Assembly: GCA_001898145.1 (NCBI GenBank)
Contig: MKSR01000020.1
Coordinates: 1-64,000 of the forward strand
Length of the DNA stretch: 64,000 nt
Origin: Dyadobacter sp. 50-39
Lineage (GTDB): Bacteria; Bacteroidota; Bacteroidia; Cytophagales; Spirosomataceae
Reading direction: 5' to 3'
The notes beneath the pieces were generated by a model. That model worked only from the letters and a program-made list of their open reading frames with translations, made no database searches and had not been told where the DNA came from. Position numbers and translations under genes: made by a program. Position 1 is the first letter of the stretch, and every line of letters begins with the position of its first letter. Below are positions 33,402 to 42,894 of the stretch, in pieces.

Positions 33402-35156
33402 ATGAAAAAGCATTGGATCATAGCAGCATTTCTCGGCCTTGCGCTGACGGGCTGCGAAAATATATTGGACAAAACGGACCTTTCGGCATTCAATGAGGAA
33501 CAGGTTTTCAACGACACGCTGCTGGCAAAAGGCTACGTGGATTATGTGTATGACCAAAACCTGCCCACCTGGCCCAGCGGCGACTTCCTGAAATGTACCG
33601 ACGAGATAGGCGGCGAAAGCCGGTTTTTCGAAGGAACCGTGCAGGTGAATACCGTCCAGGATTTCGGGATCGGTGTGAATGCGACCAATAATTATGGAAA
33701 AATCCGCTCGATCAACCAGTTTCTGGCCAAGCTGCCTGCCGGTGGTTTGAGTGAAGATGCCAAGAAGCGTCTGATGGCGCAGGTGACATTCTTCCGGGCT
33801 TTCCGCTATTGGGACCTCGTGCAGCTCTACGGCGGTGTGCCGATGGTGCTTCAACCGCTCGAAGGCGTGGGCGAAGAGGCCAAGGAGGAGGCGGCTATCC
33901 CGCGCAGCAGCACTTCTGAGAGCATCGCATTGATCGTGAAGGACCTTGATTACAGCATTGCCAACCTCCCCGGCCGCTGGACCAATACCAACGACTGGGG
34001 CCGCATCACCAGCGGAGCGGCAGCCGGGTACAAAGGCCGCATTCTCCTGCACTACGCCAGCCCGCAGCATAACCCGAACGACCTGCCCGAGCGCTGGCAG
34101 GCAGCATATGATGCCAACAAAAAAGCCATGGAACTGCTGACGGCGAACGGTTTCAGGCTGCACAACAGTTTCAGCGATTTGTGGTTCCAGGAGGTAAATA
34201 ACCCCGAGGCGGTTTGGGTAACCTGCTATAATAACAAGGTGGGCGACCAGATCAACAAAAATATGACCTGGGACAACAATACGCGGCCCTCTTACCTCGG
34301 TACTGCGGGCGGCTCCAACCAGCCGACCTGGGAGATCGTGCAGGCATTCCCGATGAAAAATGGCAAGCCAATCGAAGAAAAGGGCTCGGGTTACGACGCG
34401 CAGCTTTTCTATAAAAACAGGGATCCGCGGTTCAACCAGACCATCGCATTCAACGGGGCTACCTGGCAGATCAACGGCAATCCCAACTACCGGTTGTGGA
34501 CTTATTTTGTAAACAATAAAACCGTAGAGCAGAAAGCCACTTCCACCGGTTTCTATGTCCGAAAAGCCATTGATCCGAACCTTGCGGCAGGCGCGGTAGC
34601 CAATGCGGGTACCGATTGGATCGAAATGCGCTACGCCGAGGTAATGCTCAATCTGGCCGAAGCCGCATGCGGCGTGAACAAGCTGGACGAGGCCTATACC
34701 CAACTGACGGCGCTCCGCAAACGTGCCGGTATTGAGCCCGGTGCCGATGGTAACTATGGTTTGGATCCGAAAATGAGCCGTGCCGAAATGTTTGAGGCTA
34801 TTTTGCACGAAAGGCAAGTGGAGCTTGCATTCGAAGGCAAGCGCTTCTACGACCTTCGCCGCTGGAAAAAGTTTGAAACGGTACTGAACGGCAAGAGCCG
34901 CAACGGTGTGACGATCAACCTGAAAACGACCGGCATTACGCCCGAAGATTTCGCCGCCCGCCGCGATGGTATGAGCCTTGATTCTATTTACAAAAATTAT
35001 ATGGAAATCGTGCCTAAGAAACTGGATACCAAATACCTCGTAAACTGGAAACCGGAATACTATTTCTTCGCCATCCCGCAGCAGGCATTGACCAATAATC
35101 CAAGGCTCGAACAAAACATCGGCTGGCCGTCAGGCACATTCAATCCGTTGAAATAA
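33402..35156 (+). CDS. SusD/RagB-family glycan-binding lipoprotein, PUL 1
   Basis: A 584-residue lipoprotein starting 15 bp after SusC. The lipobox is ALTGC. The N-terminal SusD-like domain includes 'KRLMAQVTFFRAFRYWDLVQ' and LYGGVPMV, the TPR-type core. The C-terminal SusD domain contains 'MRYAEVMLNLAEAACGVNKL' and 'HERQVELAFEGKRFYDLRRW', both family hallmarks. It forms the extracellular lid of the SusCD transporter and binds the glycan. Linked to a pectate lyase and other carbohydrate-active proteins, it should bind a pectin-type or other plant polysaccharide fragment. Confidence 0.96.
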   Translation: MKKHWIIAAFLGLALTGCENILDKTDLSAFNEEQVFNDTLLAKGYVDYVYDQNLPTWPSGDFLKCTDEIGGESRFFEGTVQVNTVQDFGIGVNATNNYGKIRSINQFLAKLPAGGLSEDAKKRLMAQVTFFRAFRYWDLVQLYGGVPMVLQPLEGVGEEAKEEAAIPRSSTSESIALIVKDLDYSIANLPGRWTNTNDWGRITSGAAAGYKGRILLHYASPQHNPNDLPERWQAAYDANKKAMELLTANGFRLHNSFSDLWFQEVNNPEAVWVTCYNNKVGDQINKNMTWDNNTRPSYLGTAGGSNQPTWEIVQAFPMKNGKPIEEKGSGYDAQLFYKNRDPRFNQTIAFNGATWQINGNPNYRLWTYFVNNKTVEQKATSTGFYVRKAIDPNLAAGAVANAGTDWIEMRYAEVMLNLAEAACGVNKLDEAYTQLTALRKRAGIEPGADGNYGLDPKMSRAEMFEAILHERQVELAFEGKRFYDLRRWKKFETVLNGKSRNGVTINLKTTGITPEDFAARRDGMSLDSIYKNYMEIVPKKLDTKYLVNWKPEYYFFAIPQQALTNNPRLEQNIGWPSGTFNPLK

Positions 35157-35170
35157 ATGCAAAATACGGT

Positions 35171-35270
35171 AATAAAATCAGTCCAAGGTGCAGCGCACCG
35201 CGAGATTTGTAAAACACGATAATCAAATCAAACCAAGGTGCAGCGCACCGCAATATTTGTAACATGATAT
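35171..35270. repeat. Tandem 50-bp repeat with hairpin core between SusD and pectate lyase
   Basis: Two head-to-tail units with exact 50-bp period (35171-35220, 35221-35270). The first 40 bp differ at five positions; the core CCAAGGTGCAGCGCACCGC is identical and contains a small hairpin, GGTGC-AGC-GCACC. The start codon of the pectate lyase lies inside unit 2 (35264). A 14-nt part of the core, GCAGCGCACCGCGA, recurs in the SusC-SusD gap of PUL 2 (59911-59924). Confidence 0.8.
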
Positions 35271-36961
35271 CCATTCCTAAGCATTCCATTAATTTGGCGC
35301 TGGCCGGCATGCTACTCGGCACGGCCTCCTTCGCGCAATACCCGAAAATCCCTTCGGCAGCGAAGAAAACAAGCGATTCGCTGCTCGCCGAGGCGGAGCG
35401 CAAATCGGAAATCGCGTGGCAGAAGGCATTGCCGATCATTGAAGCGGAAGCCAAAAAGGGCAAACCCTACATTCCCTGGGCGGCGCGTCCGGTGGATCTG
35501 CCGCAGTCCGACATTCCGGCATTCCCGGGTGCCGAAGGCGGCGGCGCATTCAGCTTCGGTGGCCTCGGCGGCAAGGTGTATGTGGTGAAAAGCCTCGCGG
35601 ACAGCGGCCCGGGTACACTCCGCGATGCCTGCGAGCAAGGCGGGGCGCGCATTATCGTGTTTAACGTGGCGGGTATTATCCGCCTGAAAACGCCGCTCAT
35701 TATCCGTGCGCCTTACATTACCATTGCGGGGCAGAGTGCCCCCGGCGACGGAGTTTGCGTGGCGGGCGAGAGTGTCTGGATCAATACGCACGATGTGGTG
35801 ATACGGCATATGCGTTTCCGCCGGGGCGAAACCTTTGTAGGCCGCCGCGACGATTCCATCGGCGGTAACCCGATCGGCAACATCATGATCGATCACGTTT
35901 CGGCAAGCTGGGGATTGGACGAAAACATGTCGATGTACCGGCACATGTACAACGACAGCACCGGCGTGCAGGAGCAGAAACTCCCGACAGTCAACATTAC
36001 CATTCAGAATTCGATTTTCTCTGAAACACTTGACACCTGGAACCACTCATTCGGAAGCACGTTGGGCGGCGAGAACTGCACGTTCATGCGTAATCTCTGG
36101 GCCAATAATGCGGGCCGTAACCCGTCGATCGGCTGGTTCGGGATATTCAATTTTGTCAATAATGTGGTGTTCAACTGGGTGCACCGCTCGATCGACGGCG
36201 GCGACTACCGCGCGATGTACAACATCGTGAACAACTATTTCAAACCGGGACCTGAAACGCCGAAAGACTCGCCGATCGGCTACCGCATCCTGAAACCGGA
36301 AGCGGGCCGCAGCAAGCTGAAATACCAGGTATATGGCCGCGCCTATGTGAACGGCAACATCATGGAAGGCTACGACAAAGTCACCAAAAACAACTGGGAC
36401 GGCGGCGTGCAGGTGGAGGACCAGCCTAATGCGGGCAAATACACCGACAACATTAAATGGCACGAGCCGCTGCCCATGCCGCAGTTCCCGATCATGAGCG
36501 CGAAGGAGTCATTCGACTATGTGCTCTCCAATGCGGGCGCCACGCTTCCGCGCCGCGATCCTGTGGACGCACGCGTGACCACACAGGTACGTACAGGAAA
36601 GATCAATCCGTTGGATAATGTAAAATTGCCGGAGAAGCAGTTCGAGCACCGCCGCCTGCCCATCGATTCGTACAAAAACGGTATTATCACCGACATCTCG
36701 CAAGTGGGCGGCTACCCCGAATATAAGGGCACGCCTTACGCGGATTCGGACGACGACGGCATGCCGAACGACTGGGAAACCAAATACGGCCTCAACCCGA
36801 ATGACCCTTCGGATGCCCGAAAGGATATGAGCGGCGACGGTTATTCCAACATAGAGAAGTTCATCAACGGCATCGACCCGAAGAAGAAAATGGATTGGAA
36901 AAACCCCAAAAACAACCATGATACCCTGGCATCGCTCAAAGGTGCGCCGGGCCAAAAATAG
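35264..36961 (+). CDS. Secreted pectate lyase-like protein, polysaccharide lyase family 1 type
   Basis: A 565-residue protein. A signal peptide (cleavage near SFAQ) is followed by a ~400-residue right-handed beta-helix with PL1-type features: AFPGAEGGGAFSFGGLGGKV start, 'PGTLRDACEQGGARIIVFNV', 'YITIAGQSAPGDGVCVAG', 'VVIRHMRFRRGE' and IDHVSASWGLDE (Ca/substrate region). A C-terminal calcium-binding segment (DSDDDGMPNDWETKYGLNP, then DMSGDGYSNIEKFING) follows. It would cleave galacturonan by beta-elimination in the periplasm or outside the cell. It follows SusD via the tandem repeat and is the clearest clue to a pectin substrate for PUL 1. Confidence 0.9.
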   Translation: MISIPKHSINLALAGMLLGTASFAQYPKIPSAAKKTSDSLLAEAERKSEIAWQKALPIIEAEAKKGKPYIPWAARPVDLPQSDIPAFPGAEGGGAFSFGGLGGKVYVVKSLADSGPGTLRDACEQGGARIIVFNVAGIIRLKTPLIIRAPYITIAGQSAPGDGVCVAGESVWINTHDVVIRHMRFRRGETFVGRRDDSIGGNPIGNIMIDHVSASWGLDENMSMYRHMYNDSTGVQEQKLPTVNITIQNSIFSETLDTWNHSFGSTLGGENCTFMRNLWANNAGRNPSIGWFGIFNFVNNVVFNWVHRSIDGGDYRAMYNIVNNYFKPGPETPKDSPIGYRILKPEAGRSKLKYQVYGRAYVNGNIMEGYDKVTKNNWDGGVQVEDQPNAGKYTDNIKWHEPLPMPQFPIMSAKESFDYVLSNAGATLPRRDPVDARVTTQVRTGKINPLDNVKLPEKQFEHRRLPIDSYKNGIITDISQVGGYPEYKGTPYADSDDDGMPNDWETKYGLNPNDPSDARKDMSGDGYSNIEKFINGIDPKKKMDWKNPKNNHDTLASLKGAPGQK

Positions 36962-36998
36962 TATTGCTTTGGACAGACTGAGATACTTGGTTAAGGTG

Positions 36999-39900
36999 AT
37001 GAAATTCGATACGGTCCTGTCTCTGACAGGATTGTATTTTCTTTTGGTACCCCTCGCATTCGGCCAGAAGAAGCCTAAAAGACCTTCACCGGTGGCATTG
37101 GCCGAAGACGGGCGACTGGCCTACGCGCCCGATTCGCTGGGCAACCGCATCGTGGATTTCTCGTACGCGGGTTACATGGCGGGCGCACAGGGGATCCCGG
37201 ACGCACCCATTCGCGTGACCGTGCCTGCCCGCGCGGGCGACGCGACGGCGCGCATTCAGGCGGCGATTGACTATGTGGGTACGTTGCCTTTGGATGAGAA
37301 CGGTTTGCGGGGTGCGGTGCTGTTGGGTGCCGGTACGCATCGCCTGTTATCAGGTATTGTCATAAGGAAATCAGGTGTGGTTTTGCGTGGTGCAGGAATG
37401 GGAGAGGGTGGAACTGTGCTGCTCGGTGATGGGCGTACGCGGGAAACGGTGATCCGTGTTTTGGGTGAAAATAATGTGGTGTTAAAACCTGAACTGCGCA
37501 TTACGGATGCCTATGTGCCGGTGAATGCCATGCGTTTTGAGGTAGAAAATGCAGTTTCGCTCAAAATCGGGGATCGCGTCCGTATTATACGGCCTTCAAC
37601 GGTAGAATGGATTAAAAGCCTGAAAATGGAAGAATTCGGCGGGGAAACCGGCTGGCTGGGCTGGAAACCGGGGCAGCGCGACATTACCTGGGACCGGACC
37701 GTGACGGCCATTTCCGGGAACGCCATCGCCATCGATGCGCCTGTAACGACCGCGTTGGAAGCGAAACTAGGCGGCGGGCAGGTGGTGCCCTACCAATGGA
37801 ATGGGAGGATTAGTCATACAGGAATTGAAAACCTTCGGATCGAATCGACTTTTGATCCCAAAAACCTGAAAGACGAAAACCATCGCTGGATGGGGATCAC
37901 GTTCGAAAATACCGAGAATGTCTGGGTAAGGCAGGTTACTTTCCGGCATCTCGCGGGTTCGGCAGTGGCGGTTTATGAATCGGCTTCGAAAGTAACGGTG
38001 GAGGATTGCAAGTCGCTCGAACCGGTGTCGGAAATTGCCGGGCAGCGGCGGAATACGTTTTTTACCCAGGGCGGGCAGACACTTTTCCAGCGCTGCTACG
38101 CCGAGTATGGAATGCATGACTTTGCCACCGGCTACATGGCGCCCGGTCCGAATGCATTCGTGCAATGCGAGTCGCGCTTGCCGAATGGTTTCAGTGGTGC
38201 GATCGATAGCTGGGCTTCGGGCGTACTGTTCGACATTGTGAATGTGGATGGTAATGCACTGAGTTTTAAAAACCGGGGTCAGGACGGGCAAGGCGCCGGG
38301 TGGACGGCCGCTAACTCGGTTTTCTGGCAATGCGCTGCTTCCCGGATCGAGAATTTCGCGCCGCCTGGTACGCAGAACTTTGCATTCGGAGCCTGGGCAG
38401 CGTTTGCCGGGGATGGTTTTTGGGAAAATGTGAATGAGCATATCCAGCCGAGGAGCCTCTATTTCGCGCAGCTGGCAGAGCGCCTGGGCAAGCAGGTTTT
38501 GGCAAGGGCTTTCCTGGTTCCCAAAGAAACCGAAGCATCGAGCAGTCCGAGCCTGGAACAGGCGGCCGCATTGGTGGAGGGCTCTCACCAGGCGGCGATG
38601 CCGCTCACCGACTGGATTGATCAGGCCGCGAAGCGCAACCCTATTACAGTAGCCGGACAGACGGTCAAATCCATTGACGAAATCGGGTTTACCCCAACAA
38701 AAAACACGAACACACTCCCTGCATTGACCATCCGCAACGGTCGGCTGGTCCGCGGTGATGCACTCGTTACAGGTGCGCGCCACGAGGTCCCCTGGTGGCG
38801 CGGGAGCATCCGTCCGCATGACGTGCGCGCCGCCAAGCCGCACATCACCCGCTACGTGCCCGGACGCGTGGGCAATGGGTTTACCGACGATTTACCGCAA
38901 ATGACCGACTCGCTCAAAGCCCGGCACGTTACCGTAGTGGATCACAACTACGGCCTCTGGTACGATCGCCGTCGCGACGATCACGAGCGTATCCGCCGCA
39001 TCGACGGCGAGAGCTGGCCGCCGTTTTACGAGCAGCCCTTCGCCCGGAGCGGGCAGGATGCGGCCTGGGATGACCTGAGCAAATACGATTTACAGCATTA
39101 TAATGAATGGTATTGGGCCCGCCTGCACGAGTTCGCCGCACTGGCCGATCAAAAAGGACTTTTGCTCTACCACCAAAATTATTTCCAGCACAATATCCTG
39201 GAAGCTGGTGCGCATTACGCCGATTTCCCATGGCGCACTGCGAACAATATCAATGCAACTGGCTTCCCGGAACCTCCGTCTTATGCGGGCGACAAACGCA
39301 TTTTTATCGCCGACCAGTTCTACGACATCGGCAACGCCGGGCGAAAAGCATTGCATCGGGCTTACATCCGGCAATGCCTCGACAATTTCGCCGGGCAAAG
39401 CAGCGTCATCCAGTTCATCAGCGCCGAATACACCGGCCCGCTGCATTTCGTGCAGTTCTGGCTGGACGTAATTGGCGAGTGGGAGCGGGAGAAGGGCAAA
39501 AACGCATTAGTCGCGCTGAGTACGACCAAAGATGTGCAGGATGCGATCCTGGCCGATCCGAAATACGCGGCCCTGGTGGATATCATCGACATTCGCTACT
39601 GGCACCGCCGCGAAAATGGCACCGATTATGCGCCGGAAGGAGGTAAAAATCTGGCACCCCGTCAGCATGCACGCATTCAGAAAGTTGGTAAGGTGTCGTT
39701 CAATTCCGTGTATAATGCGGTTTTGGAATACAAAAAGAATTATCCTGAAAAAGCGGTGCTTTATAATGCGAATGGCGCGGAGCAGCATGCCTGGGCGGTG
39801 TTGCTGGCCGGCGGCTCGGTCAGCGCGGTTCCGGCATTACCGGACGGGTTCCTCGAAGCGGTTTCTGGTATGGAACCTGCGGATTTGAAAGGTCAGTCAG

Positions 39901-40154
39901 CAACAAAAGAGCTTCCGCAGGATAATCGTCAGTATGTTTTGACCAAAGCAGGCGAGGGGTTGGTCATTTATCAGGAGGGTAAGGCGCCTCTGCAAGCGGA
40001 CCTCACTCAATTCAAGGGCAATTATCAAATGCAGCGCATCGATGCGCGAACGGGGGCGGTGTCGGGTAGACCTGAGAAAGTAAAAGGAGGAAAAGTGATT
40101 TCGTTCGCTTCGAAAGAGGCTGATCCGGTTATTTATTGGTTTTCGAAAAAGTGA
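36999..40154 (+). CDS. Large secreted protein: N-terminal right-handed beta-helix and C-terminal TIM-barrel-like domain (DUF6298-like)
   Basis: A 1051-residue protein from the ATG at 36999; a start at 36918 would overlap the lyase gene and hide the signal peptide (KFDTVLSLTGLYFLLVPLAF, then GQ). Residues ~50-480 resemble pectin-lyase-type beta-helix (DATARIQAAIDYVGTLP, GAVLLGAGTHRLLSGIVIRK, VTVEDCKSLEPVSEIAG). Residues ~620-960 resemble a glycosidase-like barrel (HYNEWYWARLHEFAAL, IQFISAEYTGPLHFVQFWLD, DIIDIRYWHRRENG) followed by a beta-sandwich tail. The name DUF6298 for the C-terminal part is from memory and uncertain. It probably cooperates with the lyase on a side-chain-bearing pectin. 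Activity unknown. Confidence 0.75.
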   Translation: MKFDTVLSLTGLYFLLVPLAFGQKKPKRPSPVALAEDGRLAYAPDSLGNRIVDFSYAGYMAGAQGIPDAPIRVTVPARAGDATARIQAAIDYVGTLPLDENGLRGAVLLGAGTHRLLSGIVIRKSGVVLRGAGMGEGGTVLLGDGRTRETVIRVLGENNVVLKPELRITDAYVPVNAMRFEVENAVSLKIGDRVRIIRPSTVEWIKSLKMEEFGGETGWLGWKPGQRDITWDRTVTAISGNAIAIDAPVTTALEAKLGGGQVVPYQWNGRISHTGIENLRIESTFDPKNLKDENHRWMGITFENTENVWVRQVTFRHLAGSAVAVYESASKVTVEDCKSLEPVSEIAGQRRNTFFTQGGQTLFQRCYAEYGMHDFATGYMAPGPNAFVQCESRLPNGFSGAIDSWASGVLFDIVNVDGNALSFKNRGQDGQGAGWTAANSVFWQCAASRIENFAPPGTQNFAFGAWAAFAGDGFWENVNEHIQPRSLYFAQLAERLGKQVLARAFLVPKETEASSSPSLEQAAALVEGSHQAAMPLTDWIDQAAKRNPITVAGQTVKSIDEIGFTPTKNTNTLPALTIRNGRLVRGDALVTGARHEVPWWRGSIRPHDVRAAKPHITRYVPGRVGNGFTDDLPQMTDSLKARHVTVVDHNYGLWYDRRRDDHERIRRIDGESWPPFYEQPFARSGQDAAWDDLSKYDLQHYNEWYWARLHEFAALADQKGLLLYHQNYFQHNILEAGAHYADFPWRTANNINATGFPEPPSYAGDKRIFIADQFYDIGNAGRKALHRAYIRQCLDNFAGQSSVIQFISAEYTGPLHFVQFWLDVIGEWEREKGKNALVALSTTKDVQDAILADPKYAALVDIIDIRYWHRRENGTDYAPEGGKNLAPRQHARIQKVGKVSFNSVYNAVLEYKKNYPEKAVLYNANGAEQHAWAVLLAGGSVSAVPALPDGFLEAVSGMEPADLKGQSATKELPQDNRQYVLTKAGEGLVIYQEGKAPLQADLTQFKGNYQMQRIDARTGAVSGRPEKVKGGKVISFASKEADPVIYWFSKK

Positions 40155-41704
40155 TGGGGTATTTAAAAATTGGATTGGGAATAATAGGTGCCGGGCTGCT
40201 CGGCTTAACCGGCTGCGCACGTAAAACGGCCGGTCCGGCGGTGCTGAAAGCGGACGACTACAAGCACCACGTGACGTATTTCAACCGGATGGAGGATGAA
40301 AACCGCGTAAATGCGATCCCGAATGCGCAGTCGTGGGATTGGATGAAAGCGAACGTGCCGCTGTTCGATTGCCCGCAGGATAATTTCCGCGAAATCTATT
40401 ACTACCGCTGGTGGACTTACCGGAAACACATTCACAATACGCCGCAGGGCTTTGTGATCACGGAGTTTATCGTCGACAGGAATTATGCAGATAAATATAA
40501 TATGATCAGCTGCGCCCTCGGCCATCACATTTACGAAGGCCGTTGGCTGCACGATCAGCGCTATTTGAACGACAATGTGCACGTGTGGTTCCGCGGGAAC
40601 GAAGGCAGCCGGATGAAAAAGCTGCTCAATTTCAGCAGCTGGACCGCCGACGCGCTCTATAACCGTTACAAGGTGACGCAGGACAAGGCATTCCTGCTCG
40701 ATATGCTGCCCGATCTCGACTCGGAATACAAGGCCTGGGAAAAAGACCGCCGCACGGAAAGCGGGCTTTTCTGGCAAACCGACGTGAAAGACGGCATGGA
40801 AGAGTCGCTCAGCGGAGGCCGGCGCGAACAGAATGCGCGCCCGACTATTAACAGCTATATGTATGGCAATGCCAAAGCGCTTTCGGCTATCGCGGCATTG
40901 AAAGGCGACAAGGCAATGAGCGCCCTTTATCAAAGCAAGGCGGATACCTTGAAGCGATTGGTTAACAGTAAATTATGGAATGCCGACAGCGCTTTTTTCG
41001 AAACGGTAAAAAAGCGGGGAAAAGGGCCTTTTGCCGGTGTGCGAGAGGCTATCGGTTTCATTCCATGGTATTTCGACATGGCCGAAGAGAAGCATGATGC
41101 GGCCTGGAAGCAAGTGTCGGACCAGAATGGCTTTCGCGCGCCCTTCGGCCTGACTACCGCCGAGCGCCGCCACCCCGAATTCCGTACGCACGGTTGCTGT
41201 CAATGTGAATGGGACGGTGCCGTGTGGCCATTTGCCACTTCCCAGACGCTGACCGGCCTCGCAAACCGGCTCAATGCGCCGAAGCCGGAAGTAGTGGCGG
41301 ATACGACGTATTTCGGGCTGCTGGAAAAATACGTGGAGTCGCAGTACTACCGCGGTAAGCCCTACATCGGCGAGTACCTCGACGAAAAGACGGGCTACTG
41401 GCTCAAAGGCGATCAGGAACGGAGCCGGTACTATAACCACTCTACATTCAACGACCTGATCATTACCGGCCTCGTGGGCCTGCGCCCTCGTGCAGACGAA
41501 GTTATTGAAGTAAACCCGCTGATACCGGATGGTAAATGGGACTGGTTCTGCCTCGACGACGTGCTTTACCACGGCAAGCACCTGACCATTCTCTGGGACC
41601 GCGACGGCAGCCATTACCGAAAAGGCAAAGGTTTGCAGGTGTTCGTGAATGGCAAAAAAGCGGGCTCGGCGGAGCGAATTTCGAAGATCTTGATCCAGCC
41701 ATAG
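40154..41704 (+). CDS. (alpha/alpha)6-barrel glycoside hydrolase-like lipoprotein
   Basis: A 516-residue protein. The ATG at 40154 overlaps the previous stop by one base (TGATG), so translation is probably coupled. The lipobox is GLTGC. The mature part has six-hairpin glycosidase features: 'FREIYYYRWWTYRKHIHNTP', 'LLDMLPDLDSEYKAWEKDRR', 'SGLFWQTDVKDGMEESLSGG', and 'CQCEWDGAVWPFATSQTLTG' near the end of the barrel, followed by a beta-sandwich tail. This resembles the MGH1/GH63-like group of trehalase-fold enzymes. Acidic residues in DVKDGMEES and CEWDG are candidate catalytic ones. Linkage and sugar are unknown. Confidence 0.8.
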   Translation: MGYLKIGLGIIGAGLLGLTGCARKTAGPAVLKADDYKHHVTYFNRMEDENRVNAIPNAQSWDWMKANVPLFDCPQDNFREIYYYRWWTYRKHIHNTPQGFVITEFIVDRNYADKYNMISCALGHHIYEGRWLHDQRYLNDNVHVWFRGNEGSRMKKLLNFSSWTADALYNRYKVTQDKAFLLDMLPDLDSEYKAWEKDRRTESGLFWQTDVKDGMEESLSGGRREQNARPTINSYMYGNAKALSAIAALKGDKAMSALYQSKADTLKRLVNSKLWNADSAFFETVKKRGKGPFAGVREAIGFIPWYFDMAEEKHDAAWKQVSDQNGFRAPFGLTTAERRHPEFRTHGCCQCEWDGAVWPFATSQTLTGLANRLNAPKPEVVADTTYFGLLEKYVESQYYRGKPYIGEYLDEKTGYWLKGDQERSRYYNHSTFNDLIITGLVGLRPRADEVIEVNPLIPDGKWDWFCLDDVLYHGKHLTILWDRDGSHYRKGKGLQVFVNGKKAGSAERISKILIQP

Positions 41705-41784
41705 CGACACGTATTTTAATGAAAATATTCATACAGAACCTCACAATTTTAGTCAACTCATAACCCGCATCAACCTACATTTCA

Positions 41785-42885
41785 ATGCACAAACCCATGC
41801 GAAGATCATTACTAAATTGGCTGCTATGCGGCTCCACGGCGCTTTTGGCGCTGTCCGTCAGTGCCCAGAGCTTTAAAGACGGAATCCTTGTTGACGAGAA
41901 TATTTTTGAAACCGCCCCATTCCCCGAAAGCCATGCTTCGACGATCGCGGAAACGCCTGCCGGGCTGGTAGCGGCGTGGTTTGGCGGCACGAAAGAACGT
42001 AACCCGGACGTGGGGATATGGGTAAGCCGTTTGGAAAACGATAAATGGACGGCGCCCGTGGAGGTAGCGAATGGCATTGTGAACGAAAAACTGCGTTATG
42101 CTTGCTGGAACCCGGTTTTGTACCAGATTCCCAAAGGCGACCTCATGCTTTTCTACAAGGTAGGGCCGAATGTGGCCGGCTGGAAAGGCTTTTTGATTAC
42201 TTCGAAAGACAATGGCAAAACCTGGTCGAAACCGGCCGAATTGCAGGAGGGGTATCTGGGACCTGTGAAAAACAAGCCGGTACTGCTCGCAAATGGTGAA
42301 CTATGGTGCCCGTCGAGTACGGAGGGGGAGCAGGGCTGGCGCCTGCATTTCGAGGTGACGCCTGATTTTGGCAAAAGCTGGCGGAAAGTGGGTCCGCTGA
42401 ACGATGGGAAATCCATCAAGGCCATTCAGCCCAGTTTGTTGACATACGTTAATGGAGATATGCAGATCCTTTGCCGCAGCCAAAGCCGCTCGATCGTCGA
42501 GTCGTGGTCAAAAGACGGTGGCAAGACCTGGTCGGAAGTGGTACCTTCGGCTTTACCGAACAACAACTCAGGAACCGATGCGGTGACCTTGAAGGATGGC
42601 AGGCAACTGCTCGTGTATAACCACGTGAAACCGCCGGCGGGTCAGCCGAAAGGCCCTCGCACGCCCCTGAACGTAGCGGTATCGAAGGATGGTAAAAACT
42701 GGGAGGCAGTATTGGTGTTGGAAGATTCGCCGATCAGCCAGTATTCGTACCCGTCGGTGATCCAGACCTCCGACGGCATGGTGCACATTGTGTACACGTG
42801 GCGCAGGCAGCGCATCAAGCATGTGAAAATCGACCCGTCCAGGCTGAAAGGCAAGGCGATCGTAGACGAACAGTGGCCTATTTGA
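41785..42885 (+). CDS. Secreted BNR-repeat/sialidase-fold protein
   Basis: A 366-residue protein with a signal peptide (cleavage near SVSAQ). Six-bladed sialidase-fold features: 'ESHASTIAETPAGLVAAWFG' start, Asp-box motifs 'SKDNGKTWSKP' and 'SKDGGKTWSEV', 'DFGKSWRKVG' and 'SKDGKNWEAV', and the end 'HIVYTWRRQRIKHVKID'. This is the BNR_2 type found in many PULs, where members act as exo-glycosidases or lyase-like enzymes, not always on sialic acid. It lies in PUL 1 after the (alpha/alpha)6 enzyme (80 bp gap). A sugar acid target fits the pectin context; this is inference. Confidence 0.85.
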   Translation: MHKPMRRSLLNWLLCGSTALLALSVSAQSFKDGILVDENIFETAPFPESHASTIAETPAGLVAAWFGGTKERNPDVGIWVSRLENDKWTAPVEVANGIVNEKLRYACWNPVLYQIPKGDLMLFYKVGPNVAGWKGFLITSKDNGKTWSKPAELQEGYLGPVKNKPVLLANGELWCPSSTEGEQGWRLHFEVTPDFGKSWRKVGPLNDGKSIKAIQPSLLTYVNGDMQILCRSQSRSIVESWSKDGGKTWSEVVPSALPNNNSGTDAVTLKDGRQLLVYNHVKPPAGQPKGPRTPLNVAVSKDGKNWEAVLVLEDSPISQYSYPSVIQTSDGMVHIVYTWRRQRIKHVKIDPSRLKGKAIVDEQWPI

Positions 42886-42894
42886 TTTGAAACC

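Noticed and set aside
41785-42885. A true sialidase
   Set aside because: The BNR fold is shared by many non-sialidase enzymes, and no sialic acid genes are nearby.
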